Source: Saksenaea vasiformis B4078 (taxonomy: Eukaryota > Mucoromycota > Mucoromycetes > Mucorales > Saksenaeaceae). Taken from it: a DNA stretch of 64,000 bases. The stretch is from positions 62,001 through 126,000 of the forward strand of contig JNDT01001888.1 in NCBI GenBank assembly GCA_000697055.1, given 5' to 3'. A model generated the notes under the pieces. It was not told where the DNA came from. It did not search any database and saw only the letters and a list, made by a program, of their open reading frames with translations. Below, piece after piece: positions 24,507 to 34,856 of this stretch. The number at the start of each line of letters is the position of its first letter. The stretch's first letter is position 1. Made by a program: the position numbers and the translations under genes.

Positions 24507-26087
24507 TTAATCAAGTATGCCAAACGGTGCCAGTGGCTCTGCGTCTGTTCTTTCTGCTGCCCGCAGCTTAGCAGACCGACTGCGCGGATTGATCTGCGTT
24601 TCGTCGCGACTTGGGTGTACAACGTGTTTGGAGCATAACCGGAAGGATGGCGTTATGTTTTCCTTTTGCGACTGAGGTTGTTTTAGCAGCAATGTTTCAT
24701 CTCGACGAACTGCTTTCTTCCATTCCCTATTCACTGCTCGTTTAAGACTAAATTGATTTGTCTCGGCGTCCTTCATCGATCGTCGCCCAGAACAGTGATG
24801 CATAAAGTTTTTTGCAATCCGATCTTCGAGCGAATGGAAGGTTACAGCTACCAGTCTTCCTCCTGGTCGCAAAAGATACTCGCTCGCTTTTAGTGCACTT
24901 TTCAGTTCTCCTAACTGTTTTGTTGCGCTTGTTCGTTAATGCGATTCATGATAACTTCTGGTTTCAGTACCTCGTCATTGATATAAATCCGTAAGGCTTG
25001 GAATGTACGCGCTGCCGAGTTTCGTAACATATCGTCGTCACCGCGCTGCCACCGGGGCTGCGGGCAAGCACTTTGAATAACTGCAGCCAATACACCCGTT
25101 GTTTCAATTGGCGCTTTTTGACGAGCCGCCACTATTGCATCCGCAATTTTGCGAGATAGTCTGTCCCCGCCATACTAGAAATAATTATGGTGGTCAGCAG
25201 TAGTCAGATCAACCCGAACACCACTTGCCTGGTAGATAATATCCGCCAGCTGTTCACGGGGGAAAAAGTTCACCACTTCATAAGCAGATATTGACTTGTA
25301 CATCAATCGAGCCTCATCATCCGATTGTGCACTTTCGAGCCGGCCTCGGGAAAACATACGCATATCTAACGGGCCATCTAACTTATAAGAAAAGCCGCGT
25401 GAAGCTGTTTCAACCTGAAGCGTCGAGGTTCAGTAATGCATCTAAATCTTTGCATTTATTTACCTGTCCGCTGGAGACTCCTATATCCATCACCATACCG
25501 TCAAAACATGGAATCTCCCAGGATAGCTTCTGGACAGCAGAGCCTATCTGGCCAAACCGATCAAGTATAGGGATTAAGCGACCTCTGGAGAAAAAGGAAA
25601 AATGCAACTTAGAATTGAGTCGAGGCTTTTGCTCTTAGGTTTATCTCACCTGTATTGTTCCATGTCAGCCAACTGGCGAGCTTTCTCGTATGCGGTGGGA
25701 TCTTGGTCTACAGCAACCACCTTGCAATCGCACGTGTCTGGCAAAGAGCAAACGTATGAGTAACCGTAACTTTTCACTTTCCACTCGTCTCTGTTCTGTT
25801 ATACCCAGAATAGCTTTGGTGTATCCTCCATCCCCGAATGTCAGATCGCAGTAAATTCCACCCGATTTCGGTGCGAGATACCGAAGGACCTCGGGTAACA
25901 TGACAGGTTTATGTATCGGATCAAAAGGCATTCCATCATGTTGCGTCGTCAGGCATCGGCGGCCTAGAAGACGGAATGACACGATACTACGATGAAGTCG
26001 CGTAAGAAGCATTACTGCATTTCCAAGTTTTAAGACGCACAACCCGAAATCATTGAGGCGCTCTTTAAATATCGCTGTGTTGGGCAT
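24507..26087 (-). CDS. Mitochondrial rRNA N4-cytosine methyltransferase (RsmH/METTL15 family)
   Basis: This family methylates N4 of a cytosine in the small-subunit rRNA decoding site. It is RsmH/MraW in bacteria and METTL15 in mitochondria. Motifs occur in order: [15 protein letters not shown]; the SAM-binding [57 protein letters not shown]; then [29 protein letters not shown] is joined to [20 protein letters not shown] by removing a 57-nt intron that begins GTACTG and ends AACAG (about 24928-24984). After that comes [16 protein letters not shown]. Without that splice the frame stops, so the splice is required. The ATG at 26012 ([19 protein letters not shown]) gives a good mitochondrial leader. 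The longer frame opens at 26087. Confidence 0.92.
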
Positions 26088-26970
26088 CTTGTGACAGCCC
26101 GCGATGTAGGTATTTTGGAGGCAACCCGAAAAAGCGATTCTGGATACGCGTACTTATTGTTATTCTGCATCGAGAATGAACATTACTTGGTCACAGCCAT
26201 AAGTTTTGATCTATAATATACTCATTGTAGATGTTTTAAAAAGAAACACTAGATCTATCTAACAGATGCTTACAGGGAATATCTTCCTTCTATGGTGCTA
26301 TATATGGCTTTAGTTAAATACCCTCCCTTAGCAAGGATGCTGTCAGTCCGTCCTTACCAGAAGATAAAGTGGTGAATGAAGAAGGGAGGTAAACGTAAAT
26401 GTTTGTATCGAGGAAATAGGTACATTTCTTTTCCTTTTTAGGGGACGTATCTCCCCCCTTTTACCATCATTCTAATATACCGACCCCATAAGTGCGATGT
26501 ACAATGAAGCCATAGCATCGTGCACATTTATAATTAAGAACAGACATAATTATATCATATGATGAAGGGTGACATAGGCCGTTGCATTACAGTGGCTACG
26601 GATGTCATTATCCCTTCATGCGCTCAAGAACGAGAAATCGAGGCATTCACCAATAATGTGACCCTTCACAACGTGCTATACTAAACTGTCACTTCTAACG
26701 GACAATAAAATGGTAGGAAAAAGGAGTGACAGCGAGGGAGACATTTTTTTTTCGAAATGGATGTCAACGATGCTTGTTGGGCGTTCCAAAGAGGTGATCA
26801 TCCACGGCGCCTGTTTCTGTATAATTAAAAACTTTATGTGCACTCAAAGACAAGAAAAATAAATAAATAAATAAAATTAAAGGAAGAACTCATAATCAAA
26901 TTGTCTAGTAGTAATGTAGCGCAAAATAAGTAAGGGAAATATTAGAAACCAGGGTAGGTACAGACATGAA
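26088..26970. other. Intergenic, no gene seen
   Basis: This is a mixed AT-rich stretch with a short AAAT repeat near 26860-26875. No coding or RNA feature was recognised. Confidence 0.45.
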
Positions 26971-28459
26971 TTACATGGGCGGTTTCTTTCCCACCGTGTT
27001 GACGGAGCACCTGCATGTTATGTTATTAGATCCCAGATGTTACCATTAATTAAAGCACTTACATCCATATGCGTGTCTTGTAAATCTTAAACAAATCCCT
27101 CACCAACTCCCGAAAGTCTACCCGTCGTTCGGCCACAAAGTAGAATGTCAACTTGCGGCGATCCCTATCAAACCAACTAAGCATTTTTCTCCTTTTTTTT
27201 TTCACTTTGACAAGTTTACCATTGATACTCGGCATCCACAATGTCCATTAACAGGTTTTTCTGTCTACTTTTCGTTTGACAGATCAATAAAGCTTTCTGT
27301 TCATCCTGCCTTTTCGTCACCAGCAACGTGATTTCGGAAGCTGTAGCCAGACGACAGACACGTTTAGGTGAACTTTCACTTGTACGACTTTCAGATGAAT
27401 TTGTTGATTGAAGTAAAAGCGTAATCTGGTTTGGTGGAAGATCCTTGGCGACAACCTTGCCAAGATCGCGGCCACGATCAGCTTCGACAATGACCCAATC
27501 GTCCGTCTCGACTGGACAGAGACTATAGTAGATCTCAGCTCTTCCAGCCTTGAATTCAACCATACACCAAGACGGCTGATCCAAACAGGCGTCGACAGAT
27601 TCCATTAAGTCAGTTGACAGCAAGCGGTTAGGGAATTGGTACTGTGCAGAGCGGGAAGATGGTGCTACGGGCAAAAGCGGTCCTGCCAAAGAATGTCGTC
27701 GGTATGGAACAATGGATGGTTCCTCGGGAACGCTGGGGAGAAGTCAACCGAAAAGTTAATATAGATTTCATGCAAGACTTTTTTTTTTCATTACCTAGAC
27801 AGCATATCTCGAGGCTCGAAATAATCATTGGCATGATCGCTAGGCAACGGCGATAAAGATAATCTCCGAGTAGGTCCCGTTTCGCCAAAAGATGGGCGTG
27901 GAAAAAGGGACGAGGAGGTCGAGGGGGACGGGGAGACTTGCTGAGGTCTAGGGAATAGGGATGAAAGGTGACCATTACGGTTGTTACTGGTGGGTGTCTT
28001 GGGTTGGGACCAAATGGATCCGATACTATCGTTTTGAATTGCACTCTTCGCTGCGAGAAAGGAAGACGAAGGCGAACGCTGCCTCGAGGGAAATACCGAG
28101 TTATTGAGAGGTTCGGGATGTGCTAGCGAGTGTCTTCGGTAAGGTAATGATGCTCTTAGTTTCATAAGTCGTTCAGCTTCTGAATCATCTTGACTTTGTT
28201 CAATTGGTCCACCAAGCCAAAATGAAGCATCCATTGGATCGACATGATCGTCACGTAAGGTGTTGTGATGTGAAGGTGTTGGTTCGGTTTCTGGGATAGT
28301 GTCAAAGGACTGCAAGGAAATCTATGAGATGATAAGGGCCACAGTGATTTTTATTATTGCGCTACCTGTTTTTCCCAAGGATTTATAAAAAACGACTGAT
28401 TCTATCACGATCATAAGCAACTCGAAGAGATCACAGTCCGGGTTCACCTGCTCCAACAT
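26971..28459 (-). CDS. PSP1 C-terminal-domain protein
   Basis: The C-terminal third is a PSP1 domain: RLATASEITLLVTKRQDEQKALLICQ, NLLMDIVDAEYQ, then after an intron WFDRDRRKLTFYFVAERRVDFRELVRDLFKIYKTRIWM. Yeast Psp1 is a suppressor of DNA polymerase mutations, and bacterial YaaT shares the fold. The biochemical role is unsettled. The first two thirds are disordered and Ser/Pro-rich (SLFPRPQQVSPSPSTSSSLF), as in other fungal members. The best 5' model starts at 28459 with a tiny exon MLEQ, followed by NQSFFINPWEKQ and SFDTIPETEP, using a GTGAAC donor. The last exon uses acceptor TGCAG at about 27011 and ends at 26971. The 5' exons are less certain than the rest. Confidence 0.82.
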
Positions 28460-28913
28460 GAAAATACTTTAAAGGAGTGAAAGGAAAGAGAAAGAAAGAA
28501 GGGTTGTTTGAGAAAGAGAAAGAAAAAAAAGTGTCTTATCAATAGATCATGCATCTTTGTGTATGCGGATGCGCACATACACACACAAGAAATTTTAGGA
28601 GAAAACATTAGGTAACACTGCACAAGTGACTTTTTCCTTTAATAATGTCGATCCTATTTTCTATTATGATCGCAGCTCCCTTTGACGATCATCCAGAATA
28701 AGCATGTGTCCTGAGAGTAAATATAGAAGGCCGTCTCGAACTCACGTTCAAGCCGAACATTACCCTGTTACATAGGGAAAAGTTACCCTTTTCCGCATTC
28801 TTCAATGTCATACAGCTGGCATTGTGCTCTCCTCTTGTCTCTTCTTCTTCCTCTTCTTCTTTCTTCTTTGGAAGGAGTAGAATAGAAAACGCCGCAGTCT
28901 TCGGGACTGTTGC

Positions 28914-29505
28914 TTAGGGCATTCCGTGGGTGGACGCTGCCATCCACTGTCGTAGTTTCCGTCGTGGGACCGTGCCCACACTGAGATTCAATGTACTGGC
29001 AGATGAGGAGCTATGAATGGATGGGCTTGTATGGCAGGGCGTAAGTAATCCTTCACGTGTGCACAGGTGCTACGTTCACTTACTCCGCTCTTGTCCACAG
29101 AAAGCTCCCTTTGAATGACTTCTCTTACGTTTCTTGTTGTTCGACTTTTTGGTTTTCTTTTTCTGCTCCACAGGTTCTTCCTTAGGCTTCCTCAGACAGC
29201 TTTTCAGCGGTAGAAGTTGCTCTGGCTGAGCGGCAGAACGCGAACAGGTGCACACGTCATGCTGGATTTCGGAGATAATCGAGTCATCAAGCATGTCACG
29301 AACCAAGTTGCGACGCTCCCAAGCTTCTTTATTGCGTCGATTGGCTTCTGCATGGCACTCTTTCAGAGTAGGCAGAACATACACGGTGTTGTGGGTTAGG
29401 TCGAAACTGACACGACGAAGGCAATGTCTGGAACTCGACTAAGTAATAATGACCTGTCAGTCTCACCATGTTAACAAAGATCGAAGAACAACTTTCCTGT
29501 GACAT
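28914..29505 (-). CDS. Small basic protein with an RVSF (PP1-docking-like) motif
   Basis: I do not recognise the family. The main frame (29384-29076 plus upstream sequence) reads HCLRRVSFDLTHNTVYVLPTLKECHAEANRRNKEAWERRNLV. A nuclear-localisation-like lysine/arginine block follows (KKKTKKSNNKKRKRSHSKG). RRVSFD is a textbook RVxF docking motif for protein phosphatase 1, followed by a conserved-looking strand. A candidate last exon (donor GTGAAC at about 29074, acceptor TAG) adds SSSASTLNLSVGTVPRRKLRQW and ends at 28914. The proposed start at 29505 (MSQESCSS) needs a very short intron of 28-38 nt, which is suspicious, so the 5' end is unresolved. The PP1 link is inference from the motif alone. 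Confidence 0.5.
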
Positions 29506-31522
29506 GATGGTCAAAGATGGTGGAAAGTGAAAGAAGGGAAAAGAAATTCGATAAGGGATTTAACACCTGAGCCAATAATCATCGCATATCAACTTCGGGA
29601 CCAAAATTGGCCCCAGTGACGCATCTGTGGGAGTTTTTCCCGTCTGAAACCAACGAACAAAAAAATTTAGGCATGGTGACATTTGTGTATACTATTGCAC
29701 AACCGGAGGATGTATTAAGAGGTAATGTTTGCTGTGCATTAAGAAGTTCTTGCTCGCAAGAATTTAACTTAATGTTATGCAGTTCTTTGGCTTGATACTA
29801 CAGACTGCCTGCAGACAAAGCTAGATGAGCTCTGCGATCTCTATTAAAGTAGTGGACTCGCGACATAAGCATGTTCGATCAAAGTACACCCCTGTTAGAA
29901 TAATATTTTCCTAGGTAACAGATTCTGCAGGCGGCAAATTATGGCAAAAATCGATAGCAACACAATGCATCAGTTTTTCCCGAAGATCAATCAGTAACAA
30001 ACTGAAACAACCATTGATTGATTTTATTCGGATCCTTCCAGTGGTTCTGCATTGATAATTGTGATCTATTTTAAGCAAACTTTGGGTTCGCGTTTTTTTT
30101 AGCAAGCTTCGACTTTTGCACATGTAGCTTTCTAAAGTGATGTTGCGTTTCACAACGATCCACAGTACAGTTTTATACGTAGAGAAACACCACATCATAG
30201 CAACACGTATATCTTAAATAAGTTATGAATGTGTCTCACGTAGGCTAGCTTGTTACCTACTTGTAATGGTATCCGTATTCGACGTGCGACTGTCACCTTC
30301 GTTTCTTCTGCCAAGCTGCCAGTACACCACTTTCAATATTATCAATAAGAGATTTTCGATTTCTGGAGTTCACATAAATTGAACAAATATTATGCAAAGG
30401 GTGATTGAAGGCACTGATAGCGATATCAGACAGTGGACCTCAAGCGATTCCAAATTTGACGCAAATCGCCAAATGACATTATTGCCCTACGATCAACAAG
30501 GTTCAACATCTGTTATAAGCATGATCTCAATATAAGAACGTAGATTCCACAGGAAATCTATCGTATATTCTATACTAAGGATCCATGCGTGAAAAAAAAA
30601 AAAAAAAACAGGTTTTGGCAGGAACTTACCAAGGAAAGCACCAAGCATGATTATATGGAGTGCAACTTTATAAAGAAATCAAGTTAAGAATAACGTCCTG
30701 CTGGAAAGGATGAAAGTAACAAAAAGAATGATCGTCCCTTTGCATCGTGTAGCTCCTATGTACCAAGAAAAACACATTGTTTCTAGATCTCGTGGTCATC
30801 CGGATCACGCAGTTATTTTCTTCAGCTTCTCGAGTTATATTCCTAGTTGTAGAATTGTCATGGGCCGGAATGAAGTGCTACAAGAGAATTCCCCGATGAG
30901 ATGGAAGCGGCATGACGTGGCCAGCTATTTTTGGGTCGATGAACGCTCTGATAGCCTTAGGAAAGCTGATCCAAAATAAAGACAAAACGTTAAGCTACAT
31001 ATTGTCTGTGAGCGTCCTTAGAAGCACCGTCAACCGGTTTTCTTAGTGAGCACTGGCACGTAACGACTGAATGTTCCGTAGAGTTGACTGTTGTGCATGG
31101 ATACTAGACATGCTCGCTTTGTAACGGAGCTTGAATAGCGGTACCATTGCTTACGAAACGATGTCGTGTGTTGTTATTGGCGGTAGCAATGCCTAACGGC
31201 GGGGATTTTCCGGGGCTTATGTTGCCATGACTTGACGTCTCTATGTACAAAAAGCATTGTAAAGTTTCTCAAGCTGTAGCATCACCTTCTGGAAAACGTG
31301 ACTTATATTGTAATTACCGTACGTTGTTGTGGCGTTAGTTAAAAGGAGGCACATTCAAGATAACTTAAATTTGTAGTCGGCTCTATCTAGGTCTTCGATT
31401 ACAAATAATTTTAAATGATATCCAGCTAGGTGGTAGGAGATGAAATGTCAGTAGTGCGATCGTAAGGATATAGCGAATGAAATAACCGAGGGATAACACG
31501 GCGTCAGCGGAGCCGGCATTGA
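29506..31522. other. Intergenic, no gene seen
   Basis: Several short frames (29607-29795, 29911-30198, 30710-30979) have no recognisable features. A poly-A run lies at about 30594-30608. No gene is supported. Confidence 0.45.
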
Positions 31523-31560
31523 TTTAACCGGTCCCCGTAACTTGGAATCAGTATAAATTA
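31523..31560 (+). promoter_or_regulatory. Core promoter of the NmrA-like gene
   Basis: TTTAACCGG (31523-31531), TTGGAATC and GTATAAATTA (31551-31560, TATA-like) lie 60-100 bases upstream of the chosen start at 31621. The same three elements in the same order precede the second, broken copy of the gene at 60429-60465. Their retention suggests they matter for expression. Confidence 0.5.
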
Positions 31561-31620
31561 AGCAGTTTTTTCATGCTAGCAGATCAACAAAAATTCATTG
31601 TATCTTCTAGCAAAAGAACT

Positions 31621-32490
31621 ATGTCTCAAATCGAACGCGTCTACATCATTGGTGGTACTGGTAATGTCGGAACCAAGGCTGTGCAAGATCTTCTCGCCAA
31701 CAATGTCCCCGTCACGCTGTACGCACGCAATCCAAGCAAGGTAGCTTCACTATTCCCAAACAGCGAGGCGTTGTTATCCGTGGTTCAAGGCGATTACAGT
31801 GATCTTACGCCTCTCAAACATTCTTTGCCCGGTCATACACGATTATTTCTTCTGGTGAACGACAAAGACATGCCAAAACAAAAATTGGCTATCGCCAAGC
31901 TAGCCTACGGGGCTGGTGTCAAACAGATCGTGGATATTTCATCTGGTTCAACTAGCGGTCCATGGCGTTCTAGCTTTATCGGGTACAACCATTACTTGGC
32001 AGAGAAAACCATCCTCGATATTCCTGATCGTGGTGCATTTGTGGTGCTTCGTCCTTACCGCTTCATGTCTAACATCATCAGTTTCTTTCGCCCACAGAAT
32101 GATGTATTCTATGATACAGCAGAAAGCAATGATCCTCAAAGTTGGATATCCCCTAACGATATCGGTGCTCTCGCTGCAATAATCCTGCGTGAAGACATCG
32201 AAAAACATGGTGATGCCGTTTATGAGATGATTGGCGACATCGCGACTCCAGCCGAACGCGCTGCTATTCTGACACGAATCCTTGGTCGTCCTATCACACA
32301 TCAGCGTATTTCAGCAGTGGAAAATTACAATCAGCTAATGCGGGTGTTTCACCATCACGCTATGGCCTACGATCTGGCGACCTTACCTTCAGAACGTCCT
32401 ACACTCTCTCAAGGCCTACCCATCCTCTTAGGTCGAGAACCGGAAACCTTGGAAGCTTATTTGTCTGCTAATAAGGAAGCACTTCTCTAG
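31621..32490 (+). CDS. NmrA-like NAD(P)-binding reductase
   Basis: This atypical short-chain dehydrogenase has an intact N-terminal dinucleotide-binding motif, VYIIGGTGNVGTKAVQDLL (GxxGxxG), followed by TLYARNPSKV, the usual adenosine-phosphate site. NmrA-like proteins act as redox sensors, or as isomerases/reductases of the isoflavone reductase type. The substrate cannot be read from sequence. The protein is about 289 residues, unspliced, and ends AYLSANKEALL. I chose the ATG at 31621 (MSQIERV) because the second copy of the gene aligns from there. The ATG at 31573 would add 16 residues without resemblance. A candidate AATAAA lies just after the stop. A diverged, disrupted copy in opposite orientation is at 59482-60370. 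Confidence 0.88.
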   Translation: MSQIERVYIIGGTGNVGTKAVQDLLANNVPVTLYARNPSKVASLFPNSEALLSVVQGDYSDLTPLKHSLPGHTRLFLLVNDKDMPKQKLAIAKLAYGAGVKQIVDISSGSTSGPWRSSFIGYNHYLAEKTILDIPDRGAFVVLRPYRFMSNIISFFRPQNDVFYDTAESNDPQSWISPNDIGALAAIILREDIEKHGDAVYEMIGDIATPAERAAILTRILGRPITHQRISAVENYNQLMRVFHHHAMAYDLATLPSERPTLSQGLPILLGREPETLEAYLSANKEALL

Positions 32491-33809
32491 TTCAGTTGTT
32501 CCTCTCTTTTCTCAAATAAATTGTCATTTCTCTATTCAAATATTTTCTGATCATTTGCAGTACTTAGAACCCTGCTCGACATTGACTTGGTCATTAATAG
32601 CTTGCAACCTTTTTCTTTTCCGCTCCTTTAGATATACACATCACAAATCGCAGGCTGTATCATCTGTTCTCTTTAGACATCAATATGCATGTACCGTAGT
32701 GGTACGCAAATGACTTGACGCAGTTGATGTGAGCAAACGTGCACAGTCGTTCTGTATCTCTTTCTAAACTCGGATTTGAAAGCAAGCAATTCAAAAATTG
32801 TGATTGACTCAGGCAAAAGCGTAGAACATCGTATTGATACTGAACGGGCTTGCTGCAACAATCGCGAGCGCTCCATGCATATCGAGTCGCCTGCTATCAC
32901 GCATGTATTATCGGTTTCAGTATAGCATTAAAGTTTTCAACAATGTCGAGTGAAGCAACTAACACCTGTACAGCCAGCCGCGCATCGAGCGTTTTCACGA
33001 ATCTTAGGGAAATACACAACACAGTTTGCATACCAATACACATTTATAAAGGATTGTTAAGTCTTTGTTATTTACGTTGTCGTGGCTACAAAAGTACTTA
33101 GATAATCATATATTTAAAAATATAAGTTCGTAGAACATATTGAAATCACTCGGTGAAACACCGATCAAGACTAGGTTACTGATATATAGTCTACCCCGCC
33201 GGTGAGTGCAGGCGGCGAAACACTTCAAGAAGAAGAAAAAAGACAATGGCTAGCGGCAAGTTATCGCAGGCTCAGTTATCGTCTGCTCTTTATGGTAAAG
33301 AAAAGCATTTTGGGTTAACTGGCCACCAGTGTGAAGACCATCGCTATGTAGAATCATGACAGAGACTAGATCAGAGAGATAGGACCAGTCCTTAGCGATA
33401 GTTTGATGTGCTGAATGTCCAGGGCTGTGCAAGGGTTGAATGCACTGCTTACCAGAAACAGAGAAATGCATGTGCAATAATGGATTCTCTTTTTCCAGCA
33501 AATGTTGGCAGCCAAAAATGGTGGTACAAAGAGAAACCGTATTTAGACAGTCCTTCACAGCATACTTAGAAAACTGTGTACTTCATTGAGCCCACTTTTG
33601 ACCTCTTTTTTTCCTGTGTTAATAAGAAAGAAAGAACGTTGCGTATCAATATGAATTGGGAAAGATCACCATTTTAGGCTGCTGCGACAGAAACGCGAGT
33701 AGCTACCGCGGTTCTCTCCCTTTTGTTGATCACCGCAGAAAAAGAAAAGAAGAAAGATTATAGAGAATAAGCCGTTGCATTTATTAGAGGCTTCAGGTTA
33801 AAGCTAATT
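32491..33809. other. Intergenic, no gene seen
   Basis: Short unrelated frames occur on both strands (32673-32900, 33250-33558). No gene, repeat or RNA was recognised. Confidence 0.45.
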
Positions 33810-34856
33810 TCAAAACTCGACAATTTGGTTTCTATTATAAAGTTGATGCAAGAGGCCGTCCGTTGGGGATTTTTTGGTGCCGAGTAGTGATGTGATCATC
33901 GCAGGTGGACCACAAACGTAGATGCGCACATTTGAGCCTTGAGGAAGTACCTTGGAGACCATAGCTTCATCGACATGACCTGTTTCACCTTGCCAATTTT
34001 CTGGCGCAGTACGCGATAGACAATAGGTCACGCTGAATCGATCGGGGTGCCGTTGAACTAGTTGATCCAATTTTTCTCTCAAAATGATGTCTTGCTCTGT
34101 CCGATTGCAGAAGAGCAGATGAAATTTGCTGTTATCTTCAGGGTCGTCCAAAGCCTTGCGAAGAATTTGCAGCATGGGCGTAATCCCGCTACCACCAGCA
34201 ATCATGCCAACCTGCTCGACATCATTGGCCTGGTATTTAGCTACATTTATCATCTTGCCAAAAAAGCTAACGGAGTCACCGGGATTGAGACCATGAAGAA
34301 CGTGGCTTGCGCTGCTGCCTGGATTGTCGCTTTTGCAATCGTTAAGCTTCACCACCAGGTCCATATGCCCTTGGTCATCTTCCTTGGACACGGGCGTGAA
34401 TGGTCTTATGAAAAACTGTGGGATCCAGGTGTTTGGTTTACGGACAAAGGCAACTATGATGAGGAAACAGACAAGCCAGAAACATGCTCTTCATTAGGCA
34501 ATGAGAAACGAAGGCGCTACAAGAAAAAAATGTCGTAAGACTTTTCTCCTTTAAATACAATCATTACGGTTTCGCTATCTTGACGTTGTCCGTCAGAGAT
34601 TCTGTTTCTTGAAGAACCAATGTCCTAAATCCAACAGACGTAAACGTTTTGGGCGGTTGTCCATCATCACAATAGGCTACAGTTGTATAGGTTCCTGCTA
34701 TAGAAAGTAATGTAACGCCAGACAGAACGTACTTGGCAGATCTTGATTGCAATAGAGGCGCGGACAGAGGGCGCACGTTTTTCACAAGTTGAAATCCTCT
34801 CTATAGAGCCATTTCGCTTAGTGTACCATATGTCTTTGATTGGATCATTCACCATA
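33810..34856 (-). pseudogene. NADH-cytochrome b5 reductase (Mcr1-like), apparently damaged
   Basis: The C-terminal 193 residues are a convincing cytochrome b5 reductase: FFIRPFTPVS (FAD site), HVLHGLNPGDSVSFFG, GMIAGGSGITPMLQIL (NADH-binding glycine motif), LLFCNRTEQDIILREKL and VRIYVCGPPAMI. The protein ends QIVEF. A mitochondrial-type leader and membrane segment precede it (SAKYVLSGVTLLSIAGTY). Three anomalies occur. The natural start reads MAL, then a stop, then RGFQLVKNVRP; a one-codon first exon spliced from about 34853 could bypass this. The splice after ESLTDNVK lacks a GT donor in the right phase (it reads AT). The frame shifts by one base between GLSVSS and AFVRKPN near 34455-34460. 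Together they suggest recent decay, although assembly errors are possible. If intact it would sit in the mitochondrial outer membrane or intermembrane space. Confidence 0.6.
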
